Shown here: one piece after another, positions 1-11,241 of the stretch
Numbering within the stretch: position 1 is the first letter of the stretch
Layout of the letters: each line of letters starts with the position of its first letter
Assembly (NCBI RefSeq): GCF_019399895.1
Contig: NC_091864.1
Coordinates: 2,706,001 to 2,770,000, forward strand
Length of the DNA: 64,000 bases
DNA from: Cardiocondyla obscurior
Taxonomy: Eukaryota > Arthropoda > Insecta > Hymenoptera > Formicidae
Direction: 5' to 3'
Program-made: the position numbers and the translations under genes
Notes under the pieces: generated by a model
Database searches by the model: none
Seen by the model: the letters and a program-made list of their open reading frames with translations, nothing else
Told to the model about the DNA's origin: nothing

Positions 1-36
1 CGTGATGGGGAAGTAGGTCAACTTGTAGGAAGGCAT
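1..36 (-). CDS. GstS1: Sigma-class glutathione S-transferase, N-terminal fragment
   Basis: Only the first 12 codons lie in the window; the gene continues beyond position 1. They read MPSYKLTYFPIT on the minus strand. This is the typical start of insect sigma GSTs (prostaglandin-D-synthase-like), where the tyrosine-containing first beta strand forms part of the glutathione-binding site. Sigma GSTs conjugate glutathione to lipid-peroxidation products in the cytosol. The start codon is at 36..34, four bases after a polypyrimidine-AG acceptor (intron side begins at 41). The gene therefore has a 5'UTR intron of about 500 bp (41-540), with a GTAAGT donor at 540. The family call rests on 12 residues plus this gene structure. 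It is good for sigma GST, but the paralogue cannot be told. Confidence 0.72.
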   Translation of the reverse strand, partial: MPSYKLTYFPIT

Positions 37-540
37 GTTGCTGAAAAAAAAAAAAAAAATTAGTTTTGTATTCGCGCTGGTAGAAACAATCCGTACAAGT
101 CCATATAATGATATAAAATCAATATTCACGACATACAGAGTTTTAGAAAATTGTCGATGCCGGTTCTCGAGTGCCGTATCTAAAGTGAAGTGATGGGCTC
201 AAGTGTGCCACGCTTATAAAAAAGAAATGGGCGCGGCCTATCGAGAGATATCTCGAAATATTAGCAGTTGGCACAAACAATATCGGGCAATATCAGGCAA
301 CGTGAAACGTTCGAGGAGTTCGAGAACAAGTGACTGATAGCAGGCGATAGCAACTGATAGTAGCTGATACAAGAGCAGCGTATTAACCTTCTGGATTTGC
401 GGCCGGTACCGGCACCCGGCGAGATATATTTTAGTACGCTGCGGGTTGACCGATCTTATCTCTGACAATATCTGAGCTCATTGGCCTCCCGGCTTATTTG
501 AGAACCTCTGCGAAGGAAAAAGAAAATGTGTGTAACTTAC

Positions 541-587
541 GCAGAAACGAGGTAGCGGCGAATCGGCACGAGATGACGACTACGACT
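541..587 (-). other. 5'UTR exon of the sigma GST gene
   Basis: Minus-strand non-coding exon predicted from a strong donor (GTAAGTTAC starting at 540) and from the promoter placed just upstream. An initiator-like ACAGT lies at about 584-588, and the TATA box is about 30 bp further up. It joins the coding exon through the intron 41-540. The transcription start is inferred. Confidence 0.5.
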
Positions 588-613
588 GTGCTGGTACGTT
601 AACGTACGCTAGA

Positions 614-623
614 TTTATATATA
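614..623 (-). promoter_or_regulatory. TATA box of the sigma GST gene
   Basis: On the minus strand this reads TATATATAAA. It lies about 27-35 bp upstream of an initiator-like ACAGT (584-588), the normal spacing for an arthropod TATA promoter, and upstream of a 5'UTR exon with a consensus donor. This supports a focused promoter, as is common for inducible detoxification genes. The functional claim is inference. Confidence 0.5.
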
Positions 624-1051
624 CAAATTACGTCGTTCCTTTGTTTCGTTTCCGCCGTTTCGTAAGTTCCGTAAAACAAAATTCGTTGGGTAACAGACTG
701 CGAAGGAGAGAGGAATAAAATCGTTCCGATTGGCCAGCCTTCCATCTTTGCTACTTTTCCATTGCTCGATTCCGATTTCGTTCCGTTTCGCTCCACTCCG
801 TTCCCTCTATCTTAAGTATTACTTTTCCTTGCCAAAAATGTACTTCAATTTTTTTTCCGTTAGTGTATAATATGCAAAACTGTATAGAACTGTATACGAT
901 ACAATAGTTACACAATGACTGAATTAGTAACAATTTTCAGGCCAACGAATATCACATTTATGAAATGTATTTCGCGTTGATTTGTAACCGAAGTGCTGCA
1001 ACGAGAAATACAGAAGTACGCTTTTCACAGTGATCTATATGAAACCCGTTT

Positions 1052-2253
1052 ATGTTGATCGACTTTTTGAAAATGATCTCGAATATATTAAGCGTAATCG
1101 TGGGCGCTTCCAGCTTCGTATACACCTGCTACATCTTGTGCAAGCTAACCTATTTTTTATCAAGTCAGAATGACGAGAACGAAAGTTCACACATGTTAAA
1201 AGGTATGCCATCATTTCCTTGTATTAGGTATAAAAAAAAAAATTATTTACTAACATATATAGTTCGGCATATGTTATTACAAATTAAGAATAGAGTTATG
1301 ACAAATCTTTCTCTTTGCATAAGATTGTACTTTTATACTTATATTAATAATTTATTTTCAGATGATAATGCAACTGAAACTACTTTACAATCTCTATTAC
1401 TAGACATGCTGCTAGTTACAATCTTTGTTTTTCAACATTCTCTCATGGCCAATAATCTGACAAAACAGATTTTTTCTAGACTAAACATTGAGCATCTTAG
1501 CAGAAGTATTTATAATCTCTGTACCTCAGCAAGTCTTCAGTTTCTGATCAATAATTGGCAGCAGACTCCTACTGCAACAATATGGAAGTTTGATACTTCC
1601 AATGAGCTAGTCTATATGTTGTTTTCTGGCCTCCATGTATTTGCTTGGAGTATAATTTACAGTGGATGTATTATGCTGGATATTGCTGAGCTCTGTGGGC
1701 TCAAACAAATATGGTACAAAATGTCAAATAGAAGTAACCCACTGGATGCAAAATCAAGAGAGTTGTGCAGATACATGAGACATATGAGACATCCTAGTTT
1801 CACTGGCTTTCTTTTGATCTTATGGATCTATCCCATTATGAGGTTAGATTTTATGAAATTATGTTTTATATTCTGATAGAATGTAGGAAAAAAAAACTTT
1901 TAAGTTGGCTGAAATACTAGTTAACAATAAAATTTCTTTGTATTTTTTTTACATTTCTTTCTAATTTAGTAAACTGAATGCTTAGTCATTTAGCACTTCT
2001 CTGTTTTAAAATAGTCCTTTTTTACATACATATATTTTTATAATATCTATAGATTCCCTTAAAAATTATTTTAAAAACCACGAAAATATTTAACTGAAAT
2101 AAAATTAATAAATATGATTTTTTTTACAGTGTAGATCGAGTATTACTGGCTATCCTATTGACAGTATATATGGCACTATTGTGGACAATAGATTCTGAGG
2201 ACTATAATTATCATGTTAAATATTTCAAACAGAAGCAAATTGAATTATCTTAA
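1052..2253 (+). CDS. NRM: Nurim, inner nuclear membrane multi-pass protein
   Basis: Three exons: 1052-1202, 1362-1842, 2130-2253. Together they encode 251 residues, close to vertebrate nurim (about 262). Nurim is a multi-span protein of the nuclear envelope, distantly related to isoprenylcysteine methyltransferases; no firm reaction is known. Family signatures are visible: FVFQHSLMA in the second hydrophobic region, and the RHPSFTGFLLILW block in exon 2. The C-terminal hydrophobic segment VDRVLLAILLTVYMALLW is supplied by exon 3. Hydrophobic segments start at residue 7 (ISNILSVIVGASSFVYTCYI). The first intron (1203-1361) is 159 nt, divisible by three and free of stops, so an unspliced reading frame stays open. 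I treat it as an intron because of its GTATG donor, its TTTTCAG acceptor and its low-complexity translation. A possible 5'UTR acceptor ends at 1030. Confidence 0.9.
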
Positions 2254-2415
2254 CTGCACTTGTAATTTTTCTTCATTATGATTTTTTGGGTTCTCATAAC
2301 TTCTTTTAATTATTATTAATTTACATTTATTTATTTAATACATATAAGCATAAATTAATAAATAATATATTTACGTACGTAGCAATAATTTGTATTTTGT
2401 GAAAAAAAATTTCGA

Positions 2416-2485
2416 TTAACATATTTTATGCATTGTTATTTTTAGGTTCCAAGGATCCTGATCCCACTCCTTAGACACTGTATCT
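2416..2485 (-). CDS. Candidate terminal exon of an unrecognised minus-strand gene
   Basis: Reads DTVSKEWDQDPWNLKI.. to a TAA stop at 2418..2416, after an AG acceptor at 2486. It takes one base to complete a codon, which fits the two bases left over by the candidate exon 2663-2832. It would end tail-to-tail with nurim. No family recognised. Support is splice phase only. Confidence 0.25.
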
Positions 2486-2662
2486 CTTGATTATTACACA
2501 TGAAAAAAATCTTTATTTAACACTCACGATATCAAAGAACAAGGTTTAGTATCCACACATGCTCGTTTATGAAACTTTTTTTTATCAATATTTTATATTT
2601 AGTAAGAATGTAATTCATCTGATATTTTGCGTTGTAGAGTGACGGTTGTTCGCGCAACTTAC

Positions 2663-2832
2663 GAATTCTCCGTTATGTCGGGATCTGTAAATCCTGGAGA
2701 AGGGATAGCGGGCACATACCTCTTCTCTTTCACTCGGCCATCACGATTTTCCATTGCTCCTGTAGAGAAAGGCCCCAGTGTGCGATTGCCACTCGACGCG
2801 ATTCCGTGTGCGTATTGCAATTTCAATATTTC
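2663..2832 (-). CDS. Candidate coding exon of an unrecognised minus-strand gene
   Basis: A GC-richer island in AT-rich surroundings, open for 56 codons on the minus strand (..GNRTLGPFSTGAMENRDGR.. and ..YVPAIPSPGFTDPDI..). It ends at a consensus GTAAGT donor (2662). The acceptor side is weaker (AAAAG before 2832). The opposite strand is also open here, so strand is not certain. The GAMEN string is not embedded in an M1 aminopeptidase context, so I assign no function. It lies between the nurim 3' end and the first exon of the LRR gene. Confidence 0.35.
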
Positions 2833-3154
2833 CTTTTCGTTATAACAAAGAGAAGAGATATTAAAGTGCAATAATTTGTTTGTTAAAAATCACACACACG
2901 TACACACACCTTAAAATTAAATCCAAACATTGTAGAAAGTTATCTGTTCGAGCAATTTATGAAAAGAAATTGATGGCATTGATAAATATGCCATGATTAA
3001 ATTCTTTCTCTTTTAATTTTTTTCTTTTTCGTTTTCTCTGTGCGTGCGCGTGTATCTTTGTGTTTGAACATAAGATGTGTCTATTGTAATTTGTGATGAT
3101 TATTGGCCGATTAGCAGTAAAGTGAACAGATATCATTTGATGACTTATATATTT

Positions 3155-6100
3155 ATGGCCAGCATCCGTCATCACGCGAAAGACGCGATGGCGTAAGTCA
3201 AATTTTATACTTTCTTTTTTCATCATTAAAAAAGTACATCGTAATAATATTTTTATACAATTATTAAAAGTTAGTACGCTTAAATTATAGTTTTTTTCTT
3301 TTTTTACAGAAAAAAAGTGAATTAAATAAATAATAATAATAAATTTATTTCTAATTAATTAGTTTAAACTTGAAATATTAAATTTTTATATCTGAAAGAG
3401 GAAGTTCAATAGATATTATTTACACACACGTCAGGAAATATTCTATTGTAGTTAAAGCAAATACTTCTTGGTGCATATCGTGTATAATATTAGAAAGAAT
3501 GTTAGAAAGAACGTACGGTACATCGTATGAATTTTCATGTACGTATGATACCTAATACTGTAATATCACTAATACTTTCGCAAGTAGATATTTTTCGTGT
3601 CGATGAGTAAAATTATATCTAGAAATTGAAAAAAGAAAAAGAGTCACGCTTGTCTAATTAGAAATCGATTCTCACCGTTCTCATCATCAACGGAAACTAC
3701 GTTGCAGTAGAAAGGAGTCCTACCCAAGGCGATGCTGCTTGGAATTACATGGTCTCTGACTCTCTGCAAATAGCATTTACCGTTATTTCAACTTACTATC
3801 GGGTCGAATCACATTCCAAGCTTCGAGAAAACGAGGAAACAAGTATATGTTACAGAAATTTCTTTCTGTATGATACATGAATATGCACTTGTTATATTTT
3901 ATTCATAAATTTTACAAAAAAAATGTGTAGTTGATTTCTTCAATATAATAAATGTATTGAAGAATTTATATCGATATGTCAGGCATAACATACGATATAT
4001 AATGTTCCGTTGAAATGAGATATATTGTTACTTATAATTGAACGTATTATGCGGAAAATTATATTATATGTTATAATCGCAATTAAAGTGTAATAATGTT
4101 TAATTTGTCTCGCTAAAATTGAGCGACGGCTATTATACAATTATTCTTGGACTTTATTACTATCTGAGAATCATATGTAGCATTTTTTTAATTATGTTTC
4201 TTTTCGTTTTATTTTTAGTGTATACGTAATAGCGGGCCTTCTCCTCCTGTCGAACGTTCTACCATCGAATCAATCACAATGGAGACCGTGCGTCGAATTA
4301 AAACGAGATCTCGTAATACCTTGCAAGTGCGCCGTATCTACGGATTATCCACGATCGATCGAGATGAATTGTGATCGAGTGATTTTCACGCGTGATGCGG
4401 TAAATAATTTGCGTGACCAACCGATCGTGTCGATTAGCCAAAGAAATTGCGGCCACCAGAGCTTGCCCGAAAATCTTATTAATTCAGATTTAAGTCTCAA
4501 AAGACTTGATTTGTCGGGCAACTCGATCTACCGGTTAATGGATCGCCTGCTACAGACTCAAAGTGAACTGCGCGAGCTGCGACTCGCCGACAATCTTCTC
4601 GGCGACAATTTAAACCCGATATTTTCCAGTAACGAATTTCACGGAATGAGAGAGCTCAGAGTACTTGATTTCAGTAGAAATGGTCTTAGGAGCATCGAGG
4701 AAGGGATTTTTAAAGGATGCGTTAACTTGGAGGAGTTGTATCTCGATGGCAATAATTTAACTACGGTACCCACCGTTTCTTTAAAGGGACCACGAGCTAT
4801 CAGAGTACTCTCTTTGGCAAGCAACAATATCGGTATGTTTACGACCAGATCTTCCTTTTTGTTCCCCTTTCCCCATTGCGTTATAACTCTACGTCTTTAT
4901 TTCTTTCCGAATCGAATAATTAATTTAAAAAGCACAGATTATACTACTTCAAGGATTTTTCTTAATATTCGATCAATTAAACTTACGTTAAAAGTATATA
5001 TATTTTGTTATCTTTGGCATTAAGTTTACTATAAAAACTGTTACTGTAATTCCTAATACTTTAATTCTAGAAAAGAACTTTTAAATTTATAAATACATAG
5101 ACGTAAATGTCATTATAATACATTTAAGCTTTTGTCACAAAGATTATTGCTTAATAATATTATAAATCTTTTATCTTTTAATTTATTGTTTTCATAGGTT
5201 TTCTATCACGAGATGCTTTTGATACTCTCGGCGAATCGTTGCTACAATTGGATCTCAGCGATAATGAATTATCACATATAGAAGACGGTGCTTTTTCTGG
5301 CATTCAACATTTGCTGTTTTTCAATATCTCTTATAATTCCCTTAGCCGTTTCAACAGCGACGTGTTTAAAGGTAAGATTACATATTATTTATTAATTATT
5401 CGGCTGTTTCAAATTGTAAATTGCAATAAATTTTTTTTTTCTTTATGTTAAACGTTTTTCGTTGGATACTTAATATTTATTTCGTTAACGTTCTTTAAAA
5501 CCATCATTATCTTCTAAAAAAATTAAAAAGTAATAAAAAGTAAAATATTTTCGAATAAACCAAAGAGAATCGCGGCACGAAAGTCTTTGCGGAATGACCT
5601 CAATGGAATAATGAACTCTAATTCATGTTCTCACAAGTCCGATCCTCTCACAAGATTACTGCATTTTATAACAAGCCTGCACATGATTTAAGAATGCATT
5701 GTGTAAGTGTGTACGTGCGTCCGTGCTTGCATACTCTCAAAATCCTTATTCTAATTCTGTGTATTTCACATCACATGACAACGAAATGGAGAATTCAAAA
5801 GAGATGCAAGATTGTGATAAAAACAATGATTATATTATCTTAACGGTTTCAGACATTTCCAGCTTGCTACATTTAGACCTCTCAGCTAATTTTCTCCAAG
5901 AGTTTCCCACTGATGCACTAAGATACTTAAAGGATTTGAAATTCTTAAATATCTCCAATAATCTTATCACAGTAAGTAACTCCATATATAATGCTTTTTT
6001 TTTTTACTTTAATTTTTTACACAATATTATTTTAAATTTTAAATAATTGTTATATTGTATAATTTTTTTTTTTTCGTAGGAAATAGAACGGATACACTTA

Positions 6101-9100
6101 TTAAACTTGCACGAATTGCAAGTATTAGATTTGAGTCGTAATAACATAGGCCGACTCGGAATCAACACATTTTCCAATCTGATTGCTCTTACGAGATTAG
6201 ATCTGAGCTTCAATGCACTGCGCACGGTACATAATTATTTTTAATAAAAATTTGTAACATAGATAGTTGTAAGATTAAGAACCAACTTTATCAATTTTAT
6301 TTATAAACTTATTTGATATATGCGTATGATTTATACACAGTAAATAATTGTTATATTCATACACTTACTGTATCGTTTGTTACAGATCGAAGAATCATCC
6401 TTCGAGGGTTTAACAAAGCTGAAGTGGCTATCTTTGCAAGATAACAACATATTATTAATACCAACTTCAGCACTTACACGATTACCATCTTTAGCGCATT
6501 TACACGCGCAATTCAATCGTATCGCCGCATTATCCACCGAATTAATTCGTGCGACATCAACAAATCTCATAACTTTAGATCTAACACGCAATCTGGTTCG
6601 CGAAATACCACCTAAATTGTTCTATAACTTTGAAAATCTTATTAGTATTGAACTCTCAGGCAACATGCTGTCTGTTATTACGCAAAATATGTTTGCTGGC
6701 TTAGAAAGTACTTTGCAAAATCTTGATGTATCATATAATAGATTGACAGCCATTACCGAATTGCCACTGAGAAGTTTGATTTCGCTAAATTTGGCAGGTA
6801 ATCAGTTAAAGCGAGTATCGCCGGATACTTTCAAGTATTTGCATAGATTGCAGTATTTAAATCTCAGTAGTAATCCTTTGTACGGAGGTTTTCCGCCAGT
6901 ATTTCCTTCATCATTGATCGATCTTGATATATCGTATACAGAGCTCAAGATTTTGCCAACTGTGCTGTTATTGAACCTTGAATTTTTAGAAAAGATTTCT
7001 CTAGCTGGAAATCAGCTACAAAAAATTGACGAAAATGCTTTTCAGTTTTTCTATAATCTCACAACGATTGACCTCTCGTACAACGCTATCGAATATATCG
7101 ATAATAACGCCTTTGTTGGCGTCATAAATCTTTATTCGTTAAATTTACGTGGTAATCGGCTCACGTCGTTTATTGGGGAACATTTTAATACAGGCACTGG
7201 CTTAGAAATCCTTGATCTGTCTCACAACCGCATTAATCAATTGAGTCCGACAGCTTTTGTAATTCACCCAAGACTTAGACACCTCGACCTTTCAAACAAT
7301 AGACTCGTTCAATTTTCCACCGACTATGTCAAGTCACTGCAATTTTTGGAACGATTAGACCTGTCTAAAAATATGCTTCACCATATACATGAATTTGCCT
7401 TCTCACAGATGGGAAGATTGCGTGATCTGGATCTTTCTGGCAATAGAATTGAATCGGTATATAAAAAAAAAGAAAATTATAAGATTAAAATCGAATGTTC
7501 TTAATCTTAGCATTCCATTCTTTCCGATCTTTAAGCTGCAAAGTAATAATTTTCAGTAAGACTGTAACTGTAACTGTAAAAAAAGATTTAAATAGTATTA
7601 AAACAGAAGGATATGGACGTGCTAAGAATATGAAAATTCGACTATAATAATTGTTAATAGAAAATTAATGACAAATATAATTATTATAGGTGGACGAATT
7701 GGCCTTCCATAATTCTACGCAGCTCCAAGTGTTAGATTTATCTGGCAACGTTCTCGAAACGCTGAACGAACGCACAATGGAAGGTTTACTTCGATTAGAA
7801 TTTCTGAATCTACGTGACAATCGACTCGCCTCGTTGCCTGAAACCATTTTCGACTCGTCAAGAATTCATACCGTAGAGAAAATTGACTTATCTGACAATC
7901 GTTTTAACGAGATACCAATCCGCGCCTTGCAACGGCAATTATCGTTAATCAGCCTAAAGTTGGCTCGCAACCGAGTGGTAGAAGTGTTTACACAAGACAT
8001 TATTAATAGCGTAAAAGAATTGGATCTTTCCGAAAATCCTTTGAGTGAGAAAGCAATACGCAGCATTCTGGGCGAAGCAAAAATTTTGCGCTCGTTGAAT
8101 CTCGCAAATACGAGTATCAAGGCAATTCCGAGACTAGAAACGCCGTTTCTCAAGCATTTGAATATTTCGGCTAACTCAATCACCGACATCAAGTCGGGTA
8201 TGTTGGAACGTACTACGTTGTTGGAGAGTCTAGACATATCAAAGAATCATCTAACAGATCTAACGAACTTAATCAAAACCTTCAAAAATTTGCCATCACT
8301 TCGGAATCTGGATATTTCCAATAACGAAATAAAAAGTATCAATGAAAGCAACTTGGACGGATTAGCTACGTTACGTTCTTTAAAAATGACGAATTTATTG
8401 AACTGCACTAGAATTGAGAAAAATGCATTTAAATCACTGACGAAATTGCGACTTCTACATGCTTATAATTATCCCAAGCTGGGATATTTCGATGTACAGG
8501 GTATATTGAAGAGTATGACAAATCTTGAGATATTAGATATCGAAATTAAAGATTCGTCGGTAGGTAACGAGCAGCTGTCAATTCGTATTCATCCTTATTT
8601 ACGAGAACTGACACTGCGAGGAGAAAGACTGCGCAATATTCTTTCAAGTTCACTAGTTGGTGTACGAGGGCCAAAATTATTTTTGAGTTTAAAGGATACG
8701 TACGTGGATTCAATACCAACAGCTCTCTTTTTCCCGGTACCGCGTTCTACCAAGATTGAACTTAATGTCGCTGGTAGCAAGTTTACCAATTTACCGCCTC
8801 AATTACTAGCTGCCTTGGATGAACGTGGACCTGCCGTGAGAATTAGTGGATTAGATAGCAATCCGATTGACTGCACCTGCGAAGCGAAACATCTGTGGAA
8901 CTGGCTTAAATTATCGGGTAACAAAGCACCCACTGTTATCTGCGCTAAACCCGACTATTTAATGGGTATTCAGATGAATAATCTCACAGAGGAGTATTTC
9001 TTGTGCGATCGTACGGCAACGCCTACAAAATTGCAAACGACAGAAACGACCACATCGTTAACGAAATCAACAACTTTAGAACCGGAGATTATCTGGACCG

Positions 9101-9698
9101 TTGCACCAACTACACAAACCAATCGAAATAATCACTACAATACAGATCACATAGGTAAGTCGTCAAATATCATATTTAATATCTACATATATATATAAAG
9201 ATATATATTTCTTTTTTTTAATATATTATATATGTATATTAATTGGCAACAGGCACATCTACGATGAGCAACATTTCAAGTGCTGATGACACTCTGATTA
9301 TCGGCATCGTCGGTAGCGTAGTAGCGTTTATAGCGATCATTATTATTACGATCTGCATTTGTCGACTACGTTGGAGTAATCAGATGCAAGAAGCAAGAAT
9401 TGCAGCGATAGCAGCATCTAGCATTCACGAAGCGTCGATGATTCGACCGGCGAGCGTTTACTCGGGCAAGATCAATCCTCATGATCTTTACGTAAGCTCA
9501 TACAATGGCTCATCTTTAGAACGCGGTGGTAACAATTCAGTTCCATCAGCCACTCCCGTACAAATGATGCCTCTTGCGCAACCAATACACATGATGCACG
9601 CTATGAGCCCACCCCCGCCGTCTTCGCAGCAAATTTATGGATATTACGATAATCCATCTCTCCCCGTGTACATAACGGAAAACAAATTGGATAGATAA
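3155..9698 (+). CDS. Large LRR transmembrane protein, chaoptin/artichoke type
   Basis: Eight exons (3155-3192, 4219-4832, 5198-5371, 5853-5971, 6080-6226, 6386-7456, 7690-9154, 9253-9698) sum to 4074 nt, 1357 residues, with matching phases throughout. Exon 1 holds 12 codons; the hydrophobic signal core VYVIAGLLLLSNVL follows in exon 2. A Cys-containing N-cap (PCVELKRD..CKC) precedes a long run of LRRs from about residue 75 to 1105. A C-terminal LRR cap (DCTCEAKHLWNWL to FLC, about 1114-1160) and a Thr-rich stalk follow. Next come one membrane span (about 1224-1246, LIIGIVGSVVAFIAIIIITICIC split by exon 8) and a roughly 110-residue proline-containing tail. The architecture matches insect chaoptin/artichoke/CG7896-type adhesion or receptor proteins acting at the cell surface. 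I cannot tell which orthologue, so no symbol is given. Intron 1 is about 1 kb and may host minus-strand exons. Confidence 0.85.
3676..3763 (-). CDS. Candidate coding exon of an unrecognised minus-strand gene
   Basis: Minus-strand 88-nt segment between a TTTGCAG acceptor and a GTGAGAAT donor, reading RVRDHVIPSSIALGRTPFYC.. in one frame. It sits inside intron 1 of the LRR gene, on the opposite strand. The phase at its 3' end (1) does not match exon 2663-2832 directly, so another exon is missing or the model is wrong. The plus strand is also open here for about 74 codons, so strand is uncertain. Not recognised. Confidence 0.25.
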
Positions 9699-11241
9699 CA
9701 TAGTTTGACGCAAGGTAACTTTTTTTTTCAAAGAAGAGAAAGAACGTAACCGTTATGTTGAATTTCCCTTTTCTACAAAATGTTACTTTGTTATTACGTG
9801 CTTATAAGTTTAGAAAGCCTTAAATTGTAAAAAGATTTAAGTTGATTTCATTCAAAATTCAGTATGTCGTTGAAACATTTTCTTATCAAATCAAGAATAA
9901 ATTATGTGCCATTTAAATATGAATGTTTGTTACGTTCTTCTTCAAGTGTATATTTTGTGTTCGTGCGTGCCTGTTTGCGTACGTGTGTGTGTGTGTGTGT
10001 GTTTATGTGTGAGCTCGCATGTAGCAACGCAAAAGAACATTTATTACAGAATTTTAATTATTTCTTCATCAATAGTTATTTATACAATTAAGTTTTTTTT
10101 TTTTTAATTAAAACTGTAATTCTAACGAAATTAAATTGGTAATATTTTTTTAATATTACTAATTTAATATGTATGTACTCTGCAAAATATGTACTTAAGT
10201 TTAAAACAAAGATTAATAAAAATTTGTAAATATATTTGTACACTAATTAAAAATAAGATCTTACATAACATTTGTACTATTGAATAAATTAATTGTCACT
10301 TATTTAGTTACTTATTAAATAAAAAAAAAAAAGTTTAATTTAGGAAGAGATAAGTTAAATAATTTTTAAAAAATGTTTAATCTTTGATTAATAAAATATT
10401 TTAAAAGAAAATTCTTATTTCGTTTATTTAACACAAGTATTATTCTATTTTTATTATCTCCAAATGTTTTAAAAAAATTCATTCGGCAACACAGCTGGTG
10501 TCGATCGGTGCCGCTAAATGGAAAATACTCAATATACATAGCGCCGTTATTTCTGTGTGTTCTTATTATTTAAATAAAACTATCTAACTTGACACGTTGA
10601 GAATAATAGACTATATCGAATTTACACGTTATTGAATTTTCCTTACGTTTTTAAAATTTTTTTTCTGCAACGTTACACTTGAGATATATCCAGTAATACA
10701 CACGTTTATGTACACGCATACGTATGCACACACTCACATTCACAGAAGACATGATATAGAGGAAATTAATATAGCGTATATTTCTCTGAAAAATAAAGTA
10801 TAACTAAAATATAACAATCTATAATCTAATATTTTATTTAAAATTGTATTATGTGCGATCTCGAAACGTTATACGTATGGTTAATTGACTTTAAATAAAA
10901 AAACTTTAGACTATTTAAAACAAAATATCTTTTAGCGCGAAATACTGTAAGAAAATACAAAAATATAAAAAAATTAATTTCTTTAATCTTTCCGAATACA
11001 TACCTTTCCTTGAGACAATTTATAAATTAATGTAAAATCTCTTCATTTCTTTTTCTTTTAATCTCTACTCTTACTTTTATTATGACTTTATCAGTCTTAT
11101 TCTCATCATTATATTAAAGCAATTTAGCATACGTTAATTATAAATAATCGTTCATTGCAAGACGATTGAAAGTTTTGTTCCCTTAATTTTAAATAAATTT
11201 GAGATTGTCAAACGTATCATATTAGTAAAAAAATAAAAACC
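9699..11241. other. Convergent 3'UTR / intergenic region with GT microsatellite
   Basis: AT-rich sequence between the LRR gene (plus) and the adaptor gene (minus), which converge here. It contains a short (GT)n tract at about 9979-10000 and several AATAAA-like signals (for example near 9896 and 10282). I see no coding exon. It presumably carries both 3'UTRs. Confidence 0.5.

Noticed and set aside
2663..2832. GAMEN string suggesting an M1 aminopeptidase
   Set aside because: The residues around GAMEN and the rest of the exon do not resemble the peptidase, and no HExxH zinc motif is nearby.
2627..2845. Plus-strand 72-codon ORF
   Set aside because: It has no acceptor/donor structure, while the minus strand has a consensus GTAAGT donor here; neither is certain.
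3155..9698. Calling the LRR gene chaoptin or artichoke
   Set aside because: The architecture fits the group, but the N-terminus does not match chaoptin as I know it and I cannot separate artichoke from its relatives.
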